DNA of 32,310 bases from Clostridia bacterium. Lineage in GTDB: Bacteria; Bacillota; Clostridia; Oscillospirales; Acutalibacteraceae. The DNA is taken from contig JAFXDE010000021.1 of NCBI GenBank assembly GCA_017516315.1, positions 1 to 32,310 on the forward strand. Direction: 5' to 3'. A model generated the notes under the pieces. That model did not search any database. It saw only the letters and a list, made by a program, of their open reading frames with translations, and had not been told where the DNA came from. The position numbers and the translations under genes are program-made. Of the stretch, positions 8,410 to 15,213 are shown piece after piece. Within the stretch, counting starts at the first letter, position 1. Each line of letters begins with the position of its first letter.

Positions 8410-9258
8410 ATGCTCGTTAATATGAAAGATCTGCTTAAAAAAGCACAGGAGGGCTCTTATGCCGTCGGCTCCTTCTCCATAGCTAATATGGAAATGATTT
8501 TAGGTGTTATCAAGGCCGCCGAGGAAATGAAATCACCAATCATCCTTCAGATAGCCGAGGTAAGATTAAATCACTCACCTCTTAAAATTATCGGTCCGAC
8601 AATGCTTGCCGCGGCAAAAAACGCCGCAGTGCCCGTAGCCGTTCATCTCGACCACGGCACTACTCTCGGGTGCATAAAGGAGGCTCTCGAATTAGGCTTT
8701 ACTTCAGTAATGTTCGACGGCTCACATCTTCCCTTTGAGGAAAATGTAAAAATTACCAAAGAGGTAGTCGCTCTTGCGAAAAAATACGGTGCCGCCACAG
8801 AAGCCGAAATCGGCTGCGTAGGCGGAAGTGAGGACGGAAGCGTGGACATCGCTATGCGCTGTACCTCCCCCTCACAGGCTAAGGAGTTTTACGAAAAAAC
8901 AGGTGTTGACGCTCTCGCCATCGCCATCGGAAATGCTCACGGCTTTTACAAGGATGCACCCGAGCTTCGCTTCGACATTCTTGAGGCTGTAGCAGATACG
9001 GTACCTGTCCCTCTCGTTCTCCACGGTGGAACAGGCATCGAACCCGAAGATTTCATTAAATGCCATCAGAAGGGTATCAGAAAAATAAACATCGCCACCG
9101 CTACCTTCGCCTCCTGTGAAGGCAAGGTAAGAGAAGGCTACGAAAAGGGCGAAATCAAAGGCTACTACGACCTTCATCAGAAGGAAATATCCGGCGCTTA
9201 TGAGAACGCGAAAAAGCATATAGAAATCTTTTGGTCACAAAACAAGGCTAATTTATAA
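8410..9258 (+). CDS. Class II ketose-bisphosphate aldolase, possibly IolJ
   Basis: Zinc-dependent class II aldolase of 282 residues. Zinc and substrate motifs are visible: VHLDHGTT (H79, D81, H82), AEIG (E133), IGNAHG (H177) and LHGGTG (H205). The family cleaves fructose-1,6-bisphosphate, tagatose bisphosphate or 6-phospho-5-dehydro-2-deoxygluconate. The next gene is IolC, whose product is the last of these, so an IolJ role yielding DHAP and malonate semialdehyde is reasonable. The sequence alone does not exclude FbaA. It starts 14 bases after the permease stop with AAGGAG before the ATG, so it may be co-transcribed with the transporter. Confidence 0.9.
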   Translation: MLVNMKDLLKKAQEGSYAVGSFSIANMEMILGVIKAAEEMKSPIILQIAEVRLNHSPLKIIGPTMLAAAKNAAVPVAVHLDHGTTLGCIKEALELGFTSVMFDGSHLPFEENVKITKEVVALAKKYGAATEAEIGCVGGSEDGSVDIAMRCTSPSQAKEFYEKTGVDALAIAIGNAHGFYKDAPELRFDILEAVADTVPVPLVLHGGTGIEPEDFIKCHQKGIRKINIATATFASCEGKVREGYEKGEIKGYYDLHQKEISGAYENAKKHIEIFWSQNKANL

Positions 9259-9298
9259 AAGATTTTATTTAAACAAAAATCGAAAGGAAGAAAACACT

Positions 9299-10315
9299 AT
9301 GAAATACGTAGAATTTGACCAGAGCAAGCCACTTGACGTTATTCCCATCGGCAGAGTCGCCATCGACTTCAACCCCACCGATATGAACAGGCCTCTCGCA
9401 GAAAGCTGCAACTTCAACAAGTATGTCGGCGGCTCACCTGCAAACATCGCAGTAGGTCTTGCCCGCCTCGGCAAAAAGGTAGGCTTCATCGGCAAGGTTT
9501 CCGATGATCAGCACGGTGATTTCGTTATTGATTACTTCAATAAGGACGGTATCGACACATCTAACATCTACCGCGCAAAAAACGGTGAGAAGTTAGGTCT
9601 TACCTTTACCGAAATCAAAAGTCCCACGGAAAGCTCTATTCTTATGTACCGCGATGCTATCGCTGACCTTATGCTTGAACCGGAGGAGGTTAAGGAGGAA
9701 TACATAGCATCTGCCAAGGCAATCGTTATTTCAGGTACAGCTCTTTCAAAGAGTCCCTCGAGAGATGCTGCCCTCAAGGCTATGATGCTCGCCAAGAAAA
9801 ACGGCGTAGTAGTTATCTTCGACATCGATTACCGTGCATACACCTGGAAGAACAAGGACGAAATCTCCGTTTATTATCAGATGGTAGCCCGTAACGCTGA
9901 CATCATTCTCGGTTCAAGAGAGGAATACGACCTCACCGAGGCTATTACAGGCGTTTGCTCCTCTGACGAAGAAAGTGCTAAGCTCTGGCATTCCTACGGA
10001 GCTAAAATCGTCATCATCAAGCACGGTAAGGACGGCTCCACAGCCTATACCAACGACGGCAAGAGCTACTCCATCAAGCCCTTCCCCGTTAAGGCTATGA
10101 AAGGCTTCGGCGGCGGCGACGGCTACGCAAGCGCATTCATCCGCTGTCTCCTCGACGGCTACGAAATGATCGATGCTCTCGAATTCGGTACGGCATCAGC
10201 CTCTATGCTCATTTCAGCTCACTCCTGCAGTGCAGCTATGCCCTCAGTAGAAGCTATCGAAAAGTTCATCAAGGAAGAAAAAGAGCTTTACGGAGAAATG
10301 GTAGCGAGAGCCTGA
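9299..10315 (+). CDS. iolC: 5-dehydro-2-deoxygluconokinase (PfkB family)
   Basis: Sugar kinase phosphorylating 5-dehydro-2-deoxy-D-gluconate in myo-inositol catabolism. 338 residues, similar to Bacillus IolC. Strong IolC-type segments are YVGGSPANIAVGLARLGKK, FTEIKSPTESSILMYRD, SGTALSKSPSRDA and DIDYRAYTWK. The PfkB signature near residues 268-276 reads FGGGDGYAS. The catalytic Asp is kept, although the usual GAGDS is altered. It lies 40 bases after the aldolase with a GAAAGGAAG ribosome binding site and before a strong terminator. No other iol genes (iolB, D, E, G) are in the window. Confidence 0.9.
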   Translation: MKYVEFDQSKPLDVIPIGRVAIDFNPTDMNRPLAESCNFNKYVGGSPANIAVGLARLGKKVGFIGKVSDDQHGDFVIDYFNKDGIDTSNIYRAKNGEKLGLTFTEIKSPTESSILMYRDAIADLMLEPEEVKEEYIASAKAIVISGTALSKSPSRDAALKAMMLAKKNGVVVIFDIDYRAYTWKNKDEISVYYQMVARNADIILGSREEYDLTEAITGVCSSDEESAKLWHSYGAKIVIIKHGKDGSTAYTNDGKSYSIKPFPVKAMKGFGGGDGYASAFIRCLLDGYEMIDALEFGTASASMLISAHSCSAAMPSVEAIEKFIKEEKELYGEMVARA

Positions 10316-10399
10316 GTGAATGCAGAATACAAAATGGGCGTGTAGGGCTTCGGGAATGAGAAAATGATACACCGGCAAAATTATCTCATAATATAACGA

Positions 10400-10435
10400 A
10401 AGCGACTGTAAAAAACGAGTTTTTTACAGTCGCTT
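10400..10435. terminator. Bidirectional terminator between iolC and the DUF4375 gene
   Basis: A perfect 16-bp stem (10400-10415 with 10420-10435; AAGCGACTGT followed by six A, loop CGAG) with A and T tracts inside the arms and AAATTTTTA after it. It serves two convergent transcripts. The preceding 84 bases after iolC hold no gene that I can see. Confidence 0.9.
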
Positions 10436-10454
10436 AAATTTTTATCCGTTAAAA

Positions 10455-10859
10455 TCAATCCGAAAAATTCAAAGAATAATCTTCTAATATATTATTGATT
10501 TCTTCTTCATTCTCATAGAAAACATTATCACATTTTTCTAAAATTTCTATCGCTTTTTCGTCCTCTTCATTTTCTTCCAAGGCTATATATGCCTCGTATG
10601 CTTTTCTTAAATTTTCTTTCAGTTCAGGTGATAAGAGCAATACGAGAGCAGACATTTCTTTCTGTAAATCACCTGTATTTCCGATATTCAGAAAATATTG
10701 GTCGTGCCCCCCGTTATTTATTTCACTCTGATAGGTCATAAACTCTGTATAGGGAGACTCGGTTTCACCTTCTGTCCATAAATTCCACATTTTATTCCAC
10801 CTGAGCTGTTCTTCTGTCAGCTCGGTTTTCTTTTTTCTGAATATATCAAATAAACCCAT
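10455..10859 (-). CDS. DUF4375 (DMP19-like) domain protein
   Basis: 134-residue cytosolic protein starting MGLFDIFRKKK. The segment MTYQSEINNGGHDQYFLN (about residues 43-60) matches the hallmark 'E-x-NGG-x-x-QYF-x-N' of the DMP19/DUF4375 family, whose biochemical role is not established. A Glu-rich tail follows. It begins seven bases after the C_GCAxxG_C_C gene and is the last gene before the bidirectional terminator, so it is probably the distal gene of the hydrogenase-sensor operon, perhaps only a passenger. Confidence 0.8.
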   Translation of the reverse strand: MGLFDIFRKKKTELTEEQLRWNKMWNLWTEGETESPYTEFMTYQSEINNGGHDQYFLNIGNTGDLQKEMSALVLLLSPELKENLRKAYEAYIALEENEEDEKAIEILEKCDNVFYENEEEINNILEDYSLNFSD

Positions 10860-10866
10860 AATATAA

Positions 10867-11313
10867 TCAGCCTTCTAACATATCTTCGAGTATCTCCGCC
10901 GCATCCTCAACTACCTTAAGGCACGGTCTGTTTTTGTAGTATTCAGCCGTTCTGTCGTCGGGCATTGGGGTCTTTTCCATTTTTACACGCATTTTCAGTA
11001 ATTCACGGCAGACTACCGATGGCTGTCTTTCGAGAAAACGGTCAGCAAATTCTCTTACAAGCTCATAGTTTTTCATCTTGCTTTCCTTGTCGCTTCCGTC
11101 AACGGGCGCACAGACACTGCCTAAAACCATAGCAGAAGCAGACACTGCTCCGCATACCTCTCTCATTCTGCCTACACCTCCACCGAGACCGGCGGCGATT
11201 TTTTTCGCTGTTTCTTCGTCTATTCCGAAGCGGTCAGAGAAGGCACAGAATACAGACTGCGAACAGTTAAAGCCTTCGAGAAAATAGCTCCGCGCTTTTT
11301 CTTTTGCTGTCAT
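10867..11313 (-). CDS. C_GCAxxG_C_C family protein
   Basis: About 148 residues with the family's spaced cysteine pattern: FNCSQSV, GGGVGRMREVCGAVSASAMV (GCAxxG-like region), VVCRELL and RPCLKVVEDAA. The family is probably redox-active or metal-binding, but no reaction is established. An upstream ATG at 11317-11319 overlaps the PHP gene stop as ATGA but sits too close to the AGGAG site. The ATG at 11311-11313 has ideal 7-base spacing, so I chose it. Tight coupling to the PHP and hydrogenase-sensor genes suggests a redox-linked role. Confidence 0.88.
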   Translation of the reverse strand: MTAKEKARSYFLEGFNCSQSVFCAFSDRFGIDEETAKKIAAGLGGGVGRMREVCGAVSASAMVLGSVCAPVDGSDKESKMKNYELVREFADRFLERQPSVVCRELLKMRVKMEKTPMPDDRTAEYYKNRPCLKVVEDAAEILEDMLEG

Positions 11314-11315
11314 AT

Positions 11316-12029
11316 TCATTCTCCTTTCAAAAAACCGATCAGTGCTTCTGCACTGTTTTCGGGTAAATCCACTGTAAATTCTGCCTCTCTCATATTCTGC
11401 AAATAATGTGCATCAGATGAACGGATAAGAATTTTATCCGCCAGCACAGGATAATTCTCCCTCCACTCCTTTTCATCTGCCTTCGGTGTCAGCTCAAAGG
11501 CTCTGACCTTAAGTGTATCCGGGAAATCACCCAGAGCGCTGATAACGCTGTAGGACTGACGGTCGATATGAGCAGGATAGCACACTCCGTCAAATTCCTT
11601 TATAAGCTCCGGTAATTCATCAATACTTACAGAGGAAGCGACGGTGAGTAAAATCTCCTCCTTACCGAGAACTCCGTCCTCAGTATCCATTATTAACTGC
11701 TCGCCGAAAATTTCTTCCTTGTTTTTGACAGGCGGCATAGTATTTCTGATAAAACGGCTGAACTCCATGGCCTTTTCCACCGTAGGAAAAAGGCAGACAT
11801 TATGTATTTCCTCGCCGGTGCAAAGCTCCATGCCCGGAACTACCGTAATACCGATTTCTTTACCGATTTTAACGGCGCTTTCACAGTTTCCGGCACTGTT
11901 ATGATCGGTAAGTGCGATTATGTCATATCCTAAAAGCTTCGCCATATTAACAAGATTATAGGGTGACATATCATTGTCACCGCAGGGTGAGAGACAGGAG
12001 TGAAGATGTAAATCGTAAAAAAGCTTCAT
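11316..12029 (-). CDS. PHP-domain phosphoesterase in the sensory hydrogenase operon
   Basis: 237-residue PHP protein with metal-ligand motifs DLHLHSCLSPCG (residues 6-17), LTDHNS, a mid-protein CYPAHIDR and C-terminal SSDAHYL. PHP proteins hydrolyse phosphodiesters or phosphomonoesters using three metal ions. The CLSPCGDNDMSP variant occurs in PHP proteins beside [FeFe]-hydrogenase-like sensors. Its start overlaps the preceding DRTGG gene as ATGA, and no clear ribosome binding site is seen, which fits translational coupling. The substrate is unknown; turnover of a signalling nucleotide is one possibility. Confidence 0.9.
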   Translation of the reverse strand: MKLFYDLHLHSCLSPCGDNDMSPYNLVNMAKLLGYDIIALTDHNSAGNCESAVKIGKEIGITVVPGMELCTGEEIHNVCLFPTVEKAMEFSRFIRNTMPPVKNKEEIFGEQLIMDTEDGVLGKEEILLTVASSVSIDELPELIKEFDGVCYPAHIDRQSYSVISALGDFPDTLKVRAFELTPKADEKEWRENYPVLADKILIRSSDAHYLQNMREAEFTVDLPENSAEALIGFLKGE

Positions 12030-12364
12030 ATCAGCTTCGAAATTTCCACAGAAAGCTCGTAGGCGTTTCTGTCAGAGGAAAGAAAGGTCACACCCTGCTG
12101 TAACGCCTTTTCTCTCGCCGCATCGTCGAGAGGAGCATTTTCCGTAAGTATAATACAGGCACAGTCAGAAAGAACAGCCACAGCCACGGCATTTACATTA
12201 CCCATCACCGTAAGCCAGGCATCGCCCTCCCTCGCTCTGGACATAACCCAGGAAAGAAGATCTCCGCTGTAACAGCCTGTTATCTCTTTTTCCGTATCGC
12301 CCTTAGTGAGGACTGTAAGATTTAATTTTTCGCATAAATTTTTAACGGTCATTGTTCTCTTCAC
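12026..12364 (-). CDS. DRTGG-domain protein, second of two in the operon
   Basis: 112 residues resembling DRTGG-domain regulatory modules: an N-terminal VKNLCEKLNLTV, then ITGCYSGDLLSWVMSRA and a small hydrophobic sheet region with DAWLTVMGNVN. The first start is GTG (12362-12364) with AGAGG six bases upstream, overlapping the hydrogenase-like gene by 23 bases. An in-frame ATG at 12350-12352 with GGTGA upstream is the alternative. It is paralogous in type to the protein at 14150-14500. Such domains accompany hydrogenase-like sensors and probably bind a small ligand or partner; the ligand is unknown. Confidence 0.8.
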   Translation of the reverse strand: MKRTMTVKNLCEKLNLTVLTKGDTEKEITGCYSGDLLSWVMSRAREGDAWLTVMGNVNAVAVAVLSDCACIILTENAPLDDAAREKALQQGVTFLSSDRNAYELSVEISKLI

Positions 12365-13676
12365 CCGTATCCTCTGTAATAATCTTGTCTCTGAAGGGAA
12401 GAGGAAGCCAATCCTCGCCCTCAGTGTGGTTTTCGCTTTTGAATCTTTTTATGAGACAGTCATTTTCTGTGGCGTAGCCTCTTACTATATCGTCAGCCAA
12501 AGCTCTGCAGGAGGGCGCACCGCATATACCGCAGTCAAGTCCCGGCAAGGAAGCCTCTATTTCACGAAGCTTCGACATCATCCTCATAGCCTTTATTACA
12601 TTATCTGCCAGCTTCATAGCCGGTGAGGGTGTAAGCTCTTTAGTCCATGCCAGAGAGTCAAGATCGAAATCACTGTCTATGCTGTTACAGGAAACAGGCA
12701 TAAATTTTCTGAGTCTCTGTATTCTCGCCTTGGCTACATAGGGATTTTCTACGGTGAGAACACCTCCCACACAGCCGCCCGTACAGCAGTTAAGCTCGAT
12801 AAAATCAAGGTCATTAAGCTTTTCATCCTCGAGCTCCTCTAAAACCTTGATGACATTTTCGATTCCGTCGGCAGCCAGATATCTTTCCTTAAGAAGACCT
12901 GCCGCTTCACCGCCGCTGCTTGCCCAGCCTACACCGATGATACCTGAATCGTTCAAAGGCTCGATCTCCTCGGGCTTTAATTTTTCCATAGTCTGTAAAA
13001 GCACGGGATAAATATCCTTTATGGCAAAGGCACCGTTTATTCCCGAGCCGTCGTAGCACAGAGGTGAACGGATAGCAGTTCTTTTGGCAGGACAGGGTGA
13101 AATGAAAAACACGCCTATATCCTCATCGGAAAGCCCCGTTTTCTCCCTTGCCTCTTCTCTGGCCAATTTAGCAGCCATATCGATGGGTGCGCATAAAGGC
13201 AGAAGATTAGGAATGAGGTTAGGGAAACGGGTTCTGATAAGTCTTACTACGGCAGGACAAGCCACAGAGATAGCAGGCTTTTTAAGCTCACCCGTATCAA
13301 ACATTATTCTCGTAGCACTGCTGATTAATTCAGCACCCTTACTCACCTCTGCTACCTGATCAAAGCCCATTTTCTTAAGACCTGTCAGAACATAGTCCAC
13401 ATTCTCCAGATTATTGAACTGACCGTAGAGTGCAGGTGCGACAAGAGCTATCCTGTACTTATAGCTTACTAATTCATTGAAATGCTCCGTAACCGCGTAT
13501 TTGGCGTGATGCGGACATACCCTTATACATTCGCTGCAGTCGATACAGCGATCGGAGATTATGTATGCTTTTTTATTTCTTACTCTTATTGCCTCAGTAG
13601 GGCAACGCTTTATACAGTTGGTACAGCCCTGACATTTATCTGCGTCAAGACGTACGGAATGGAATGTTATAGACAT
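12342..13676 (-). CDS. Sensory-type [FeFe]-hydrogenase-like protein
   Basis: 444-residue iron-sulfur protein. Two ferredoxin-type [4Fe-4S] motifs use C15/C18/C21/C25 and C44/C47/C50/C54. The hydrogenase large-subunit domain keeps the H-cluster cysteines C140 (in SVACPA), C195 (in SPCPAK), C298 and C302 (in NCCTGGCVGG). The residue before C140, the proton-relay cysteine of catalytic enzymes, is alanine. The usual Glu after the CxxK motif is also absent. A C-terminal cluster motif has C382, C385, C390 and C407. This fits putative sensory (HydS-like) proteins of low activity, here without a PAS domain. It lies between the HATPase and DRTGG genes in the same operon. Expected role: sensing H2 or redox state and signalling to neighbours. 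Confidence 0.92.
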   Translation of the reverse strand: MSITFHSVRLDADKCQGCTNCIKRCPTEAIRVRNKKAYIISDRCIDCSECIRVCPHHAKYAVTEHFNELVSYKYRIALVAPALYGQFNNLENVDYVLTGLKKMGFDQVAEVSKGAELISSATRIMFDTGELKKPAISVACPAVVRLIRTRFPNLIPNLLPLCAPIDMAAKLAREEAREKTGLSDEDIGVFFISPCPAKRTAIRSPLCYDGSGINGAFAIKDIYPVLLQTMEKLKPEEIEPLNDSGIIGVGWASSGGEAAGLLKERYLAADGIENVIKVLEELEDEKLNDLDFIELNCCTGGCVGGVLTVENPYVAKARIQRLRKFMPVSCNSIDSDFDLDSLAWTKELTPSPAMKLADNVIKAMRMMSKLREIEASLPGLDCGICGAPSCRALADDIVRGYATENDCLIKRFKSENHTEGEDWLPLPFRDKIITEDTGEENNDR

Positions 13677-13694
13677 AAGAGTTCTCCTTTTATA

Positions 13695-13723
13695 TTAATT
13701 CGGAATACGGAATTCAGAATTAA
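13695..13723. repeat. Inverted repeat in the gap between HATPase and sensor genes
   Basis: TTAATTC (13695-13701) and GAATTAA (13717-13723) flank an internally repetitive CGGAATACGGAATTC. It sits in a 48-base gap inside an otherwise tight operon. It resembles short dispersed repeats but could be an mRNA-processing hairpin. No second copy is seen in this window. Confidence 0.4.
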
Positions 13724-13724
13724 A

Positions 13725-14150
13725 TTACTGTATCTTCACCTTAAGATTCAGCGTAGTTCCTACGCCGACCTTAGTGTCGATAGAGAATTCATCGGTATAT
13801 TTTTTTATATTAGGAAGACCCATACCTGCACCGAAGCCGAGAGTGCGGATATTATCGGGGGCGGTAGAGTAGCCTTCCTTCATGGCAAGCTCCACATTTT
13901 CGATACCCGGCCCTTCATCCTTTAAGGCCATAATAATTTCTTCTTCTGTTATTTCTACATCAATTTCTCCGCCGTTGGCGTGAATAACCATATTAATTTC
14001 GCCCTCATACATAGCGATGGAAACATTTCTTATTACCGAGGGTGATACACCTAATTCCTTAAGTGTACGCTTGACATCACCTGAAGCAGCACCTGCTCTG
14101 GTGAAATCATCACCGGGAACTATGTAATGAAGCTTAATGCTTTCTTCCAT
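13725..14150 (-). CDS. Anti-sigma-factor-like HATPase (serine/threonine kinase type)
   Basis: 141 residues with a GHKL/HATPase fold. An N-box-like helix contains VSIAMYEGEINMVIHA (about residues 43-58), a G1-type ALKDEGPGIENVE follows, and a G2-type GFGAGMGLPNIKK lies near residue 105. This matches RsbW/SpoIIAB-like ATP-binding proteins, which phosphorylate or sequester protein partners. Its start overlaps the preceding DRTGG gene by one base (TAATG), and the sensory hydrogenase-like gene follows 48 bases later. It may transmit the sensor's state to an unidentified target; no sigma factor or STAS antagonist is nearby. Confidence 0.9.
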   Translation of the reverse strand: MEESIKLHYIVPGDDFTRAGAASGDVKRTLKELGVSPSVIRNVSIAMYEGEINMVIHANGGEIDVEITEEEIIMALKDEGPGIENVELAMKEGYSTAPDNIRTLGFGAGMGLPNIKKYTDEFSIDTKVGVGTTLNLKVKIQ

Positions 14151-14500
14151 TATTTTCCGCTGCCTCCTCTCAGACCCGCCGAGTAAAGCTTGCCGCAGGC
14201 AGTGAACATTTCAAGCTCGCTGCAAATCATTACCATATCTCTGTCCTCTGCCATTTCTATCATCTGCAGAGTCGGTCTTTTTCCCCTTACGAAGATAATG
14301 CAGTGCATATCCATCATTTCGGCAGTGCGTACCACCTGAGGGTTTACAAGACCCGTAAGAAGAGTAGCCTGCTCCTTTACGAAGGCAAGCACATCACTCA
14401 TCATATCACTTCCGCAGGCGGCATAGACCTCTTTATCCGTAAGATCGCCGCGGCAGATGATTTCTCCTTCTAAAATGTCACAAATTTGGCTGATTTTCAT
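14150..14500 (-). CDS. DRTGG-domain protein, first gene of the sensory hydrogenase operon
   Basis: 116 residues: MKISQICDILEGEIICRG, then a DRTGG-like core with MMSDVLAFVKEQATLLTGL and a hydrophobic strand-rich C-terminal half ending in a glycine-rich tail. The ribosome binding site is GGAGG, eight bases before the ATG. It heads a run of five tightly packed genes. Proteins of this type are regularly linked to [FeFe]-hydrogenase-like sensors in Clostridia and Thermotoga; their ligand is not known to me. Confidence 0.82.
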   Translation of the reverse strand: MKISQICDILEGEIICRGDLTDKEVYAACGSDMMSDVLAFVKEQATLLTGLVNPQVVRTAEMMDMHCIIFVRGKRPTLQMIEMAEDRDMVMICSELEMFTACGKLYSAGLRGGSGK

Positions 14501-14517
14501 ATTTTTTCCTCCAATTT

Positions 14518-14545
14518 ATTATAAGCGCCTATAGCTGAAGGCCAA
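14518..14545 (-). promoter_or_regulatory. Possible promoter of the sensory hydrogenase operon
   Basis: Minus-strand TTGGCC (14540-14545) and a consensus TATAAT (14518-14523) are 16 bases apart. The -10 box is perfect, but it lies only about ten bases before the ribosome binding site, implying an extremely short leader. Confidence 0.4.
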
Positions 14546-14584
14546 TTTTCCGAGTAAGGAACTAGTCCCTGATAATAAAACATA

Positions 14585-14608
14585 CAGGCATAGGTATCCC
14601 CACGCCTG
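14585..14608 (-). terminator. Terminator after the 189-residue unknown gene
   Basis: A 10-bp stem with two G-U pairs (14585-14594 with 14599-14608, four-base loop) is followed on the minus strand by TATGTTTTATTA. It begins nine bases past the stop of the upstream gene and separates it from the sensory hydrogenase operon. Confidence 0.6.
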
Positions 14609-14616
14609 CAATAAAT

Positions 14617-15186
14617 TCAGATATTTTCGAAGCCGGATTTTTCGATTTCCTTTGAAATAATATCTACGGCTAAATTCCACACAGTTTTACCTGCGGCAAC
14701 AAATCCATCCTTATTCTTTACAGAGCAGAGCATAGCGAAGGCCTCACCGATGTGATCACTTAAATCTCCGCCCTTTTGTATGGCAAGATAATAAAAGGTA
14801 AATGCGGCACCGTTTGATATGTTTGAATAAAAGCCGGGAGAGTTTTTCTGGATAACCTCATACATGGAAGCAATAGCAGTCGTAGAAACCACCTCGCAGG
14901 GACATTCTATCTGCAGAAGTGTCTCACAGGCAAAAACTAAAAGCACCTTTATCTGATAAAGTATATCGGGAGCGAAATATTTAGGTGCAAGATGCTCCTT
15001 AACTGCCACAACAAGTCCCTCGTCACCGGTAGGAGTAATGGTGCCGAGAATACTGCCCAGTGCCTTTGCCTTATCAATATTGCCGTTTGCACGGTGGGCT
15101 ATGACATTATTAAAGGTGTTTGAAAGGTCAGCCGCTTTATTCAGCTCCTTTTTGCTCACATAAATCTTTACATCGCTTTCGCTCAT
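14617..15186 (-). CDS. Hypothetical protein, 189 aa
   Basis: I do not recognise a family. The protein is soluble and largely helical by composition, with no signal peptide or membrane segment. It opens with MSESDVKIYVSKKELNKA. A cysteine-bearing hydrophobic helix (LLVFACETLLQIECPCEV) lies near residues 82-99, and FTFYYLAIQKGGDLSDHIGE sits near residues 130-149. It follows the PHP/TrpH gene by 27 bases on the same transcript and ends before a terminator. A ribosome binding site AAAGGGAG precedes the ATG. Its partner PHP protein suggests a role in nucleotide or RNA turnover, which is only an inference from position. Confidence 0.8.
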   Translation of the reverse strand: MSESDVKIYVSKKELNKAADLSNTFNNVIAHRANGNIDKAKALGSILGTITPTGDEGLVVAVKEHLAPKYFAPDILYQIKVLLVFACETLLQIECPCEVVSTTAIASMYEVIQKNSPGFYSNISNGAAFTFYYLAIQKGGDLSDHIGEAFAMLCSVKNKDGFVAAGKTVWNLAVDIISKEIEKSGFENI

Positions 15187-15213
15187 AATATTCTCCCTTT
15201 CTGCAGAGACCCT

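Noticed and set aside
12342-13676. Catalytic [FeFe]-hydrogenase HydA
   Set aside because: The proton-relay cysteine position is alanine and the Glu of the second H-cluster motif is absent, while DRTGG, HATPase and PHP genes surround it. A sensory role fits better.
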